From contig NZ_FRCH01000002.1 in assembly GCF_900142825.1 (NCBI RefSeq), positions 1,054,001 through 1,118,000 of the forward strand: a stretch of DNA of 64,000 nucleotides. Reading direction: 5' to 3'. The stretch is from Rhodanobacter sp. OK091 (GTDB lineage Bacteria; Pseudomonadota; Gammaproteobacteria; Xanthomonadales; Rhodanobacteraceae). Below, in pieces: positions 38,481 to 46,346 of this stretch; within the stretch, counting starts at the first letter, position 1; every line of letters starts with the position of its first letter. The notes under the pieces are model-generated. The model ran no database searches, had not been told where the DNA came from, and saw only the letters and a list, made by a program, of their open reading frames with translations. Both the position numbers and the translations under genes were made by a program.

Positions 38481-39368
38481 TTACCTTAGACCAGCCAGGG
38501 CTTGGCCGAGGCCCAAGCGAACGTTGTCCAAACCTTCAAACAAAACAAAACGCCCTCGGCCATTGGTGAGGAACAACGTTGGCGCGATGCGTAGTGACAA
38601 CTCATGCGGAAGTTCATCGATCGGTACGATAGTAGCCCCTTGGAATGCGGCTGGAGCACTGGGCGGGTATCCTCGAATGGCGATAGTCGTATCGAAACGG
38701 TCGCCAAATGCTTTAACGAAGGCCACAACATCCTCCATTGCAGTAGCGCATGCCGCGCATCCGATCTCACCGAAAAATCCGAGATGAAGGCGAGCGTTGT
38801 CCGCTGGCTCTGCTTTGGTTCCCAGCACTCCGACATCTATCTGAATCCATCGCCGCTTGCCCTCAGCCACCGATGACTGGCGCGTGAGACGATACTGCGC
38901 ATACACCGCCACCCCCATCATTAGAGCTGTCGCGAGCGCAACTATCACGAGCCGGGAGAAATCCCAAATCCACGGGCCGCCCGGAACGATGTCAGCCATC
39001 CACACAGCCGCCACCATCGCGCCAAGTGAGATCCCGATGGGTAGAACTCGAACCATGAAACGGGCATCGTTTCCAAAACAAGCGCAAGCTTGCCCTGTTC
39101 TCCGAAGGAGTATGTAAGCTGGAATGCAGCCGATCACAACCGCCGCCGCAATTAAATCGCCAGCAGCGCAACCAAAAGTGCTGCCTAAGAAAAGAGTTCC
39201 GAGAATCTGTAGAACGGACCATAACCATGATTCTGTTGCCACTGATCGACTAGTCATGCTCATCCGCACCATGAGTGCATAGGCGCACATGGCCAACGCA
39301 GTGGACTGGAACGCAAGCCGCACCACCACCACGACTGCACCACCCAACACAGCTCCGACTTCGATCAT
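38481..39368 (-). CDS. MauE/DoxX-like membrane protein fused to a thioredoxin-like domain
   Basis: A 295-residue protein. Residues 1-165 hold about four hydrophobic segments (VLGGAVVVVVRLAFQSTALA; VLQILGTLFLGSTFGCAAGD; LIAAAVVIGCIPAYILL) and the MauE-type motif TGQACACFG. Residues about 180-295 look thioredoxin-like, with a CxxC in LGFFGEIGCAACATAMEDVV and a cis-Pro-like LRIAPTLFLTN. This suggests thiol-disulfide chemistry at the membrane. It overlaps the ChaN-like stop by 4 bp. In this operon it could oxidise the two core Cys of the precursor or maintain a partner enzyme. Confidence 0.75.
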   Translation of the reverse strand: MIEVGAVLGGAVVVVVRLAFQSTALAMCAYALMVRMSMTSRSVATESWLWSVLQILGTLFLGSTFGCAAGDLIAAAVVIGCIPAYILLRRTGQACACFGNDARFMVRVLPIGISLGAMVAAVWMADIVPGGPWIWDFSRLVIVALATALMMGVAVYAQYRLTRQSSVAEGKRRWIQIDVGVLGTKAEPADNARLHLGFFGEIGCAACATAMEDVVAFVKAFGDRFDTTIAIRGYPPSAPAAFQGATIVPIDELPHELSLRIAPTLFLTNGRGRFVLFEGLDNVRLGLGQALAGLR

Positions 39369-40615
39369 GGCACGGTCACGTTTATAGAGCTGCCGTGCCC
39401 TGAAGTGTTAAGCCCCTTGATGACATACCGCCCTGGCGTGACAAACAAAAAACCCGACCACCCGTTGTTCACCGCGAGGAATCGGTCCTCAGGCACGCTT
39501 CCTATGGGCGCTTCGCGACGATAAGCCTGAATGAGGCAAGCACCTTCTTTGCTTGGGCACAATTCATTGGAATTAACTCGGAGAGGGTGTCTGAGCCCAG
39601 CTAAGGTGAGCCAGGAACTTTTGGTGGCCCTCTCTCGATCCGACGCCATAGTCGCTGGTGTGATTATCTCAGCATCGACACGTAAACGAGCCGTGTTAGT
39701 CGTAGTATCTGGCAATGCAGCATTGACCAATCGGCGAGAAATGACGCTCTTGTCACACTGCGCTTCCGCTCCCCGCGTCTGATCAATACTGAATATGCGG
39801 CCAGGATAAGTGTGCTCCAGCTTCTCGCCAAGCCAACCATCGGCTTTGCTAACATGGGCGTGGCCTGCGACCACCACTAACCGACCCCCACCAAGTTTAA
39901 TGAAGCGGTTCAGCGCCGCCGCTTGAGAAGCCTCCCGATCTTCCCCCTCTGTATCTGTGTCGTATGGGACCAGTTGAAACCCGAGCTCTACGGCTCGATG
40001 GACCAATTGCGCCTCAACGGGCTCACGGAGGTAAACGCCAGATGATGGGGCGTCGGGAACGAATCCCTTGGCCAGTTGCTGCGCCACGGTGTCGCTGGGA
40101 ATACTCTCAAGCGCGAGTCGCTTGAATCCCATGTCTTTCAACACCGGAAGCGCCTCGATTATGGCCGCGCGCGTCATGGGATTAAGATGGTCTTCGTTGA
40201 TCAGCAAGACTTCTATGTCGGATCCGATCGTTCGCGCACTATCCGGCCAGCGCGCTCCAGTTGCACAATAGGGACGCACGGGTCTATGGGCATTCTTGAT
40301 CTTGCGAGCATCAGCGTACCGGCCAACCATGGCATCGGACGTCCCCATCAGCTGCGCGACCGACCAGCGGTTAATCACGTGCTCTGTGGCGTGACGCATC
40401 TCCTCAAATGCGACCACCAGATCCACACGGTCTTGGGCAAAATCGGTGAAGGCCGCGTTAACCTCGGTGGCTTGTGGCACATCGGCCGAAAGGTACGGGA
40501 TGGTGGCAGGCTGTACGGCACTTGATAACCCAGCGGCTGGCAGTGCAAACGTACCGATCGCACACATGGCGACCATTGACCTAAAATGTGTCGCTCGCTG
40601 GTTGGTGTGATTCAT
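39365..40615 (-). CDS. secreted ChaN/EreA-like protein in the RiPP operon
   Basis: A 416-residue protein with a signal-like N-terminus (FRSMVAMCAIGTFALPAAGL). The middle resembles the ChaN/erythromycin-esterase/TIKI superfamily: VLLINEDHLNPMTRAAIIEA (acidic-His motif), LPVLKDMGFKRLALESI, and GGGRLVVVAGHAHVSKADGW. The C-terminal 120 residues form a separate region ending in a beta-rich segment (FLFVTPGRYVIKGLNTSGHG). The role in the pathway is unknown; possibilities are a periplasmic hydrolase acting on the product or a protective protein. The ATG overlaps the previous stop by one base (TAATG). Confidence 0.65.
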   Translation of the reverse strand: MNHTNQRATHFRSMVAMCAIGTFALPAAGLSSAVQPATIPYLSADVPQATEVNAAFTDFAQDRVDLVVAFEEMRHATEHVINRWSVAQLMGTSDAMVGRYADARKIKNAHRPVRPYCATGARWPDSARTIGSDIEVLLINEDHLNPMTRAAIIEALPVLKDMGFKRLALESIPSDTVAQQLAKGFVPDAPSSGVYLREPVEAQLVHRAVELGFQLVPYDTDTEGEDREASQAAALNRFIKLGGGRLVVVAGHAHVSKADGWLGEKLEHTYPGRIFSIDQTRGAEAQCDKSVISRRLVNAALPDTTTNTARLRVDAEIITPATMASDRERATKSSWLTLAGLRHPLRVNSNELCPSKEGACLIQAYRREAPIGSVPEDRFLAVNNGWSGFLFVTPGRYVIKGLNTSGHGSSINVTVP

Positions 40616-40836
40616 TAGGGTTTCTCGACTAGTTGAAATGGCGCGAGCGGCTCGCCATCGATGCGCTCCAAAATGAAGCCGTTACTTTCACAGCAAGGCA
40701 TAAGTGATGCGAGAAATACGGTGTTCTCCTGCGCGCGGGAACGCTCGTAGTCCTCACGCGAAGATGGTCGAAAAGGATGAATGTTGACTTCGTTGATCAG
40801 CGGGTATCCGTGGCGAAATGCGTCAGCATCGTTCAC
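40615..40836 (-). CDS. 73-residue protein of the RiPP operon, unknown function
   Basis: A small protein starting at a GTG (40836), which overlaps the end of the ATP-grasp gene by 14 bp and has GAGGAG seven bases upstream, so it is translationally coupled. Sequence marks are PLINEVNIHPFRPSSREDYE, a central FLASLMPCCESNGF with a Cys pair, and a C-terminal ERIDGEPLAPFQLVEKP. No leader-like double Gly is present, so a second precursor is unlikely. It may be an accessory or immunity factor. Confidence 0.6.
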   Translation of the reverse strand: MNDADAFRHGYPLINEVNIHPFRPSSREDYERSRAQENTVFLASLMPCCESNGFILERIDGEPLAPFQLVEKP

Positions 40837-41785
40837 GCGTCAGCTCCTCAATGATTGTCTGGGAAATGGGGTAACCAGTTGCTGCTTCGATCCAGCCCCA
40901 TTGGCCGGCGTTGTTAAGCTCTAGGAATGTGACCAACCCATCTTCGTTAATAACCAAGTCGAGTGCACCATACGTCAGGCCTAGTGCTCGAGTAAGAGCT
41001 ATGGCACGACTGGCAGATAACGGATCTAGCTCAAACCGAAAGTAGCTGTCATTGGTCGAAGACCAGTGCCGGGTATCAACGGATGTTGCCTTGTGTTGGC
41101 TCGCCGCAAATCCAGCACTGAACACTCGATCGCCGATCACAATGGTTCGAAGCTCGATCTCCTTCTTTGCCACTGCTTGGAGAAAAACAGGGGACGGACC
41201 GATGGAATCGAACTTCCATGCATCAGCGCGATTCATCTGATGTGCAAAGAGCAGCCTGTCCGCGTTGTCAGAGGGGTTCCCAGGCGAAAGGCGCTTAATA
41301 ATAATTTCGCCCTCTTCATCGAGGAATTTTCGCGCCTCAGTCGCGCAACTGGTTATCAATGTGCGCGGAATCCGAAACCCAATAGAAGCGCTCAATTCAA
41401 GTTGATTAATCTTGTTTGCGCTGGTCATAAGGGCAAGGAAGTCGTTCGCCCAAACAGCTCGTTTCGTCCACGTAGACAACGCGATCAAATACGTCGACCA
41501 CTCCGCGTACACAAGATTCTCCCGGGAAGCGAGCCCAAGAGGTCTCGAAATACCGAGGCCTCGCGTCCATACACCGCTGATGTCATTTGAGTAATGCCGG
41601 TCGTTGTTGAGTACAATATATCCAGAATCATTACGTATCTCAGGATCGAAAGAGCGTGTCAACGCGGGCAGCGCATTGGTATCTAAATATAAACCAACTG
41701 CACCGCACCATTGCGCGGCCGTTAACAAGCGGCCCAGATTCGGTTCGCTTCTTGGTGCAATGAAAAGAATTTTTTTGCGTGGCAT
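40823..41785 (-). CDS. ATP-grasp peptide ligase (graspetide/RimK-like)
   Basis: A 320-residue ATP-grasp enzyme. The ATG at 41785 has AAGGA seven bases upstream; an earlier in-frame start at 41821 lies inside a hairpin and is unlikely. The ATP-grasp core shows EGEIIIKRLSPGN (ATP-binding Lys), VAKKEIELRTIVIGDRVFSA and LTYGALDLVINEDGLVTFLE followed by LNNAGQWGWIEAATGYPI (metal-binding Glu/Asn). The middle INQLELSASIGFRIPRTLIT matches RiPP ATP-grasp ligases such as the microviridin and grasp-with-SPASM types. Such enzymes phosphorylate Asp/Glu side chains and join them to Thr/Ser or Lys. The likely substrate is the precursor encoded just upstream. Confidence 0.85.
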   Translation of the reverse strand: MPRKKILFIAPRSEPNLGRLLTAAQWCGAVGLYLDTNALPALTRSFDPEIRNDSGYIVLNNDRHYSNDISGVWTRGLGISRPLGLASRENLVYAEWSTYLIALSTWTKRAVWANDFLALMTSANKINQLELSASIGFRIPRTLITSCATEARKFLDEEGEIIIKRLSPGNPSDNADRLLFAHQMNRADAWKFDSIGPSPVFLQAVAKKEIELRTIVIGDRVFSAGFAASQHKATSVDTRHWSSTNDSYFRFELDPLSASRAIALTRALGLTYGALDLVINEDGLVTFLELNNAGQWGWIEAATGYPISQTIIEELTRERC

Positions 41786-41797
41786 ACAATCGTCCTT

Positions 41798-41830
41798 AAA
41801 ATTGCGGCGGGACAGTCCCACCGCAATTTT
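41798..41830 (-). promoter_or_regulatory. hairpin between precursor and ATP-grasp genes (attenuator/processing site)
   Basis: Ten-bp arms AAAATTGCGG and CCGCAATTTT plus an inner GGGA/TCCC pair form a stem of about 15 positions with one mismatch and a 3-nt loop. On the minus strand it follows the precursor stop by 6 bp and is followed by TTTTAAGG. It may partly terminate transcription so that precursor mRNA exceeds enzyme mRNA, or protect the 3' end of the precursor message. Confidence 0.65.
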
Positions 41831-41836
41831 TATGAC

Positions 41837-41965
41837 TTACTCGCAGCCGTCTTCAGCGCTGCCATTCGGATGCACAGTCATCGTGCGGTCTGTGCCGGGG
41901 CCGCACTTCGGAAGAAGGCCACCGAGAACCTGGTTCAGTTCAGCGAGATCATGAAGCTCTTTCAT
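41837..41965 (-). CDS. RiPP precursor peptide, double-glycine leader
   Basis: A 42-residue gene too short for ordinary gene callers. AGGA lies eight bases before the ATG at 41965. The leader MKELHDLAELNQVLGG (residues 1-16) ends in LGG, the cleavage signal for C39 peptidases. The 26-residue core (17-42) begins LLPKCGPG and ends GSAEDGCE. It contains Cys21 and Cys41; possible donors Thr25, Thr28, Thr30, Ser36 and Lys20; and possible acceptors Asp26, Glu38, Asp39 and Glu42. It sits between a C39 ABC transporter and an ATP-grasp ligase. Ester/amide cross-links and a disulfide are predicted, not shown. Confidence 0.85.
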   Translation of the reverse strand: MKELHDLAELNQVLGGLLPKCGPGTDRTMTVHPNGSAEDGCE

Positions 41966-42018
41966 TGTGCTTTCCTCATTTCAGGCCTCAGCATTCCATC
42001 CTAGAACACATTCGGCGT

Positions 42019-42045
42019 TATTTAAATTTCATCCATGAATTTCAA
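42019..42045 (-). promoter_or_regulatory. possible internal promoter before the precursor gene
   Basis: On the minus strand TTGAAA (42045-42040) and TAAATA (42024-42019) are spaced by 15 bp, in an AT-rich gap of 82 bp between the exporter and precursor genes. A dedicated promoter would help raise precursor levels. Spacing is short, so this is tentative. Confidence 0.3.
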
Positions 42046-42047
42046 AA

Positions 42048-44147
42048 TTACGAGAGAATTTTCGCCGAAAGATCAATAATGCGATCCGCCGACGAGATGG
42101 TGGATTCACGGTGCGCGATGATTAATCGTGTCATTTTAAGTCCGGAAATCGCCTTATTGATCGATGCCTCACGCTCACGGTCCAAATGACTTGTTGCCTC
42201 ATCTAATACAAGAATCTGTGGTTGCGCATATAAAGCGCGCGCTAATAGAACCCGCTGCTTTTGCCCTCCAGAGAGAGACGATCCCATGTCGCCGACCAAT
42301 GTTTCGTAACCCATCGGCATCGCAATGATATCGTCGTGGATTCCAGCCAACCGACATGCGGACTCGATGTCATGGCTATTCGCAGTAATATCGAAAAAGG
42401 CCACGTTATCCGCTATCGACCCCGCGAAGAGATGGTCATCTTGCATAACGGAGGCGACCATCCGACGGTATGCCGGCATGTTAATTTTTGCGATATCGAC
42501 ACCGCCGATGGCAATGCTGCCTTCGGTACTCTGAAGCAACCCTAATATCACTTTTGCCAGTGTCGTTTTCCCACAACCAGACTGGCCGATAATCGCAACT
42601 GATTCGCCTGGAAAGACGGTGAAGGTAACGTTCTTGAATACGAACGAATCACTCTCGGAGTAGCGAAAGCTGATATTTTTAACGGATATCTGAGAAGTTC
42701 TTGGTGTGATACCAGGTACAGGGCGTCCCTCGTCCTCGGTGTGCGTGAGAACGATATCTCCGATTCTTTCGGCGTGTAAATTAAGCAATCGAAAGTCGAC
42801 GAAGCGATCCATTAGCGAGGCCGCTCGTGACGTGAATTGATCAGCGTAGGCAATGAATGCGACCAGCATGCCTGCCGAAAAGGAGCCACCCAGGCATAGT
42901 CGGGCACCGAATGTGATCAATCCCACACGAAGCAGAGTGAAAAGAGCCTGATTGACTGTGGTAAAGACGGTAGAGATGCGCTGAACACGGAGATCTTGAC
43001 GCGCGGCGGCCAGCGTAGCGTTATCTAGTCGCGAACATCGAATAGACTCGCCGGCCATCAATTTGATGGTCTGAACACCTCGGACGGACTCCATCAATTC
43101 GGTCTGCTGACGAGCCGCATAGACAAGCTGTTCCTCGGTGTATCTCCAGAGTATGTGGAACGATGCAATTCGAAACAGTGCGTAGAGTAGGAAACCAGCA
43201 ACCACAATTGCAGCCATCGGGCTACTGAACAAGGATGCCATGACACCCAATGCTAAGACGCCAACGAGTCCGTTCAAGACTGCTTCAACAAAGGCCCCTG
43301 TTAGTGTGGTTTGAACAGCCTTTACTGACATGAAGCGAGAGACAACATCGCCCATGTGGCGCCGCTCGAAATACTCCATGGGAAGACGGAGAAGGTGCCT
43401 AAATATGTTCGAAATCCACTGCGCATTAAAAGAAATGCCGACCCAGCTGACGATCCATCCTCTCAATGCGTTCAATGCACCTTGGACCAGTACTACGACA
43501 GATAGGCCGATGCCGATTGCAGCGAGAAGGTGCGTGTCAGCTGATACCAGCACGTCATCCACAACCCACCGTATCTGAAATGGAACAAGTAGGCCTATCA
43601 ATTCGGCAGCCAGTGCGAGGCCAAGTACTTGAACAAGCGACCAGCGCAGACCTACGATACGTCCAGTGACATCACGCCATCCGGGTCCCTTAACTGATTT
43701 TACCGACGCGAAGCCAGCAATAGGGCTGAGTTCTAACGCAACGCCTGTGAACTTTTTGCTGAACGAGTCGGGCGATACCCGGACACGGCCTTTGGCGGGG
43801 TCGAGTACAGTGTAGCCGCGTGAATCTACCTTCGTCAGCACAACGTAGTGGTTCATCTCCCAATGAAGAACACATGGAAGCTGTAGTCCACCGAGTTCAT
43901 TTGGCTCAACCTGTATCGCGCGCGACTTAAGCCCCAAGTCGGCAGCGATCTCCATTAACTGAACGAGACTAGTCCCGCGCGCTGATACCGAATAACGTCG
44001 TCTTAATGATGCCAAACCGCCGCCAAGTTGGTGAAACTCGCCAATCATGGCTAAGCATGCTAGACCGCACTCAGCCATGTCGGCCTGCATAACGGGGCGG
44101 CTTCTATCGCTTGCGAGTGAACGACGCCATTCAACCGCAATGGTCAA
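42048..44147 (-). CDS. C39-peptidase ABC transporter (bacteriocin/microcin exporter type)
   Basis: A protein of about 699 residues. The N-terminal C39 peptidase shows QADMAECGLACLAMIGEFH (catalytic Cys27), HWEMNHYVVLTKVDSRGY (His) and VLDPAKGRVRV (Asp). A six-segment membrane domain follows. The ATPase carries Walker A VAIIGQSGCGKTTLAKVILG, signature SLSGGQKQRVLLARALYA and Walker B ILVLDEATSHLD. It should cleave after LGG of the precursor and export the core. The TTG at 44147 overlaps the hlyD stop (TTGA) and has GGGGG upstream; an ATG at 44201 gives 717 residues but overlaps hlyD by 58 bp. Confidence 0.95.
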   Translation of the reverse strand: MTIAVEWRRSLASDRSRPVMQADMAECGLACLAMIGEFHQLGGGLASLRRRYSVSARGTSLVQLMEIAADLGLKSRAIQVEPNELGGLQLPCVLHWEMNHYVVLTKVDSRGYTVLDPAKGRVRVSPDSFSKKFTGVALELSPIAGFASVKSVKGPGWRDVTGRIVGLRWSLVQVLGLALAAELIGLLVPFQIRWVVDDVLVSADTHLLAAIGIGLSVVVLVQGALNALRGWIVSWVGISFNAQWISNIFRHLLRLPMEYFERRHMGDVVSRFMSVKAVQTTLTGAFVEAVLNGLVGVLALGVMASLFSSPMAAIVVAGFLLYALFRIASFHILWRYTEEQLVYAARQQTELMESVRGVQTIKLMAGESIRCSRLDNATLAAARQDLRVQRISTVFTTVNQALFTLLRVGLITFGARLCLGGSFSAGMLVAFIAYADQFTSRAASLMDRFVDFRLLNLHAERIGDIVLTHTEDEGRPVPGITPRTSQISVKNISFRYSESDSFVFKNVTFTVFPGESVAIIGQSGCGKTTLAKVILGLLQSTEGSIAIGGVDIAKINMPAYRRMVASVMQDDHLFAGSIADNVAFFDITANSHDIESACRLAGIHDDIIAMPMGYETLVGDMGSSLSGGQKQRVLLARALYAQPQILVLDEATSHLDREREASINKAISGLKMTRLIIAHRESTISSADRIIDLSAKILS

Positions 44148-45433
44148 AGCGTGATCCCCCGAGCACGCTGGATCGGCTGCTTGCCTATCCCAAATAGCCA
44201 ATCGTAGAGTGGCCTTTGTTCTAAAAGGATATCAGCGGTCAGACTCATCCCTGACCTTAGGGACCGAGTCGTGTCGACACCAGCAATCTGCTGTTGGTTT
44301 AAGTCGACCAACACGCGATAGCTTGGCCGGGTTTCCTCACTCCCAACCTGAGGTTGAGCCACGAGTGGAATTGCGGCTTGTGTTACCTCGGCGACTCGTC
44401 CCGTATAAATTCCGAATCTTTGATAAGGAAAACTATCGTAGCGAATACGGACGTCTTGGCCAGCGTGGACCAACCCTACGCTGTTATTTGGTAGCCAAAG
44501 CTGGGCCCGGTAGCGTGCGTCAACGGGCAGAATAGTGGCCAGTATCGTCCCTATTGCCACGGCTTCACCCTCTTGCTTCATTACCCCGGAGACCACGCCG
44601 CTTGCTGGCGCACGGATGATAATGGCTCTTGCTGCATCTGCTTCGGCTTCTTCCGTTGCGAACTGTGCTTCCAACCTTTGTCGTTCGGATGTTTTCAGTG
44701 ATGCGGAATTCTTTAGATTGTCTAAAGCCGTTTTTAGCTTCTCGAGATCAGCCATTGCATCTATACGCTGGCCTTGCAGGCGTTTAACGTCGCCAGCGCT
44801 TTGGAGTGCCGTATCCTTTTGCTGAAGTAGCTGTTGGGTGCTGATCACACCAGTCTCACCAACTGAAACCCACCTCTCATATAGTGCTTGCGCACTTTTC
44901 GCGCGTTGCTCTTGCAAGGAAATCTGGTCCTCGAGATTATCAATCTTCGTCTTTATGTCTGTGATCTGAGTTCGTAACGAGGATTGTCCTGCCGAGGTCA
45001 GCTTCGCCTCCGTTTCCGCATCGGAGACCAAAGTTCGGCGCTTAGCGGCGATCGCAGAAAGAATTGAAGCTCGGGAAGCGCCGTGCTCTGTAAGCACATC
45101 GGTCGATATCTCAGCAATCAAGTCACCGGCAGCCACGGATGTGCCTTCTGAAACTACCAAATGTTTCACAAGCCCCCGGGAGTCCGACAGCACTTCTATA
45201 GCTGCACGTGTAGGCACTAAAGTTCCAACGACTGTTTCCCGGTGGGTATAAGTCATGACGCTGGCGACAATGATAAGGCCCGCAATGAACGCGATGGCGA
45301 CTCCTAGCGCACTCCACCCTACGCGTGGTGGAGAGACCGCAATCACACCGAGAAACGTATTGCGATCATCCCTACATGCTTCGCTGCGGAAAATTGAATC
45401 ATTTCGGGGAGGCGGAACCACTGCACCATTCAT
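44144..45433 (-). CDS. HlyD-family periplasmic adaptor (CvaA-like), first gene of the RiPP operon
   Basis: A 429-residue membrane-fusion protein. One N-terminal membrane segment (WSALGVAIAFIAGLIIVASV) is followed by a biotinyl-lipoyl-like part (VVGTLVPTRAAIEVLSDSRG, LVVSEGTSVAAGDLIAEIS), a long coiled coil (QITDIKTKIDNLEDQISLQE), and the returning barrel (IIRAPASGVVSGVMKQEGEA; YRVLVDLNQQQIAGVDTTRS). It would join the C39 ABC exporter to a TolC-type outer-membrane channel encoded elsewhere. It overlaps the exporter gene, so the two are co-translated. Confidence 0.93.
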   Translation of the reverse strand: MNGAVVPPPRNDSIFRSEACRDDRNTFLGVIAVSPPRVGWSALGVAIAFIAGLIIVASVMTYTHRETVVGTLVPTRAAIEVLSDSRGLVKHLVVSEGTSVAAGDLIAEISTDVLTEHGASRASILSAIAAKRRTLVSDAETEAKLTSAGQSSLRTQITDIKTKIDNLEDQISLQEQRAKSAQALYERWVSVGETGVISTQQLLQQKDTALQSAGDVKRLQGQRIDAMADLEKLKTALDNLKNSASLKTSERQRLEAQFATEEAEADAARAIIIRAPASGVVSGVMKQEGEAVAIGTILATILPVDARYRAQLWLPNNSVGLVHAGQDVRIRYDSFPYQRFGIYTGRVAEVTQAAIPLVAQPQVGSEETRPSYRVLVDLNQQQIAGVDTTRSLRSGMSLTADILLEQRPLYDWLFGIGKQPIQRARGITL

Positions 45434-45468
45434 AGGGTAAATCTTATTAAGGTCTCCGATTAAATGTC

Positions 45469-45486
45469 TGTAGGGATGCGCCTACA
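45469..45486. promoter_or_regulatory. palindrome in the promoter region of the RiPP operon
   Basis: TGTAGG and CCTACA flank a 6-nt spacer, 36 bp upstream of the hlyD-like start. The region is AT-rich and is the only upstream sequence of the operon, so this is a candidate operator. No regulator gene is in the operon. Confidence 0.4.
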
Positions 45487-45584
45487 TTTACGTAATCAAT
45501 ATCTCACATGGGTGGTCGACTTTTGGTTGACAGCAGTTTTGAGAACACCGCTCCAATCTACAAATTGCTTCGCTCGGACGACGC

Positions 45585-46235
45585 TCCCGCTTTCAGTAGC
45601 ATTCGACTTTAGAGCCCGAGTGTCATCGTAGACGCTCTCGCAGCCAGTTGTTGTGCATAGGCATCGGGCGTCGGTCCACCGAGAATTTTCTTTGATCGAC
45701 CCTCGTTATATTCCCGGCGCCAAGCCTCGATCACGACGCGGGCGTGCGCCCGGCTGGGGAACCAGTGTACGTTCAAGCATTCTTCGCGAAGGCGGCCACT
45801 GTGCGATTCGATGTAGGCGTTTTGATTGGGCTTACCCGGCTCGATCAGGCGCGGCATGACACCCCTCTCGGGTGTCCAGGTCAGCATCGTGCGACCGCAG
45901 AACTCCTTGCCGTTGTCGGTGCGGATCACCTGCGGCAGGCCACGCGTCACACGGAGCTGATCCAGGATACGGGTGAGCTGGTGCCTACCGATGGCCCGCT
46001 CCGGCACGATCGCCATTGACTCGTGCGTCGCGTCGTCGGCGATCCCCAGACACTTGATGACACAGCCTTCGGCCGTGCGATCGAATGCGAAATCCATCGA
46101 CCACACCTCGTTCGCGGTGCGTGGCCAAACCAACGGCTGCTGCTCGGACATGAGCACCTTCTTGCGATTGCGCCGCCGCACCTGCAGCTTCGCCAAGGCG
46201 TACAGTCGATCGACGTGCTTGTGACCGTCAGGCCG
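45585..46235 (-). mobile_element. relic of an IS3-family element
   Basis: A truncated element. Its outer end CTCCCGCTTTCAGTAG near 45587 resembles the inverted repeat of the intact element next door (CGCTTTGAGTAG). It keeps the last two thirds of the transposase and lacks the OrfA side. Confidence 0.7.
45609..46235 (-). pseudogene. truncated IS3-family transposase OrfB
   Basis: About 208 residues of an OrfB C-terminal part, beginning near HKHVDRLYALAKLQVRRRNR. The DDE residues are all present ([42 protein letters not shown]) but the N-terminal helix-turn-helix part and OrfA are gone. An open frame continues upstream only as an antisense shadow of the neighbouring element. It is related to, but distinct from, the intact transposase at 46631-47425. 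Confidence 0.85.
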
Positions 46236-46346
46236 GCCTGACAAAGAAGACAATGACCTCGCCGGATTCTTCCGCCACCGACGCCCCCCCGGTTTTGAGT
46301 AACACCGCAGTTTGGAGTCCAATCCCCCAACCGAAGGAGATTGGAC

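Noticed and set aside
41786..41821. Upstream start of the ATP-grasp gene at 41821
   Set aside because: It falls inside the hairpin, while the ATG at 41785 has AAGGA at proper spacing and gives the usual family N-terminus.
44144..44201. ATG at 44201 as the start of the C39 exporter
   Set aside because: It would overlap hlyD by 58 bp and lacks a clear ribosome-binding site; TTG 44147 has a GGGGG site and a TTGA overlap. The issue is not settled.
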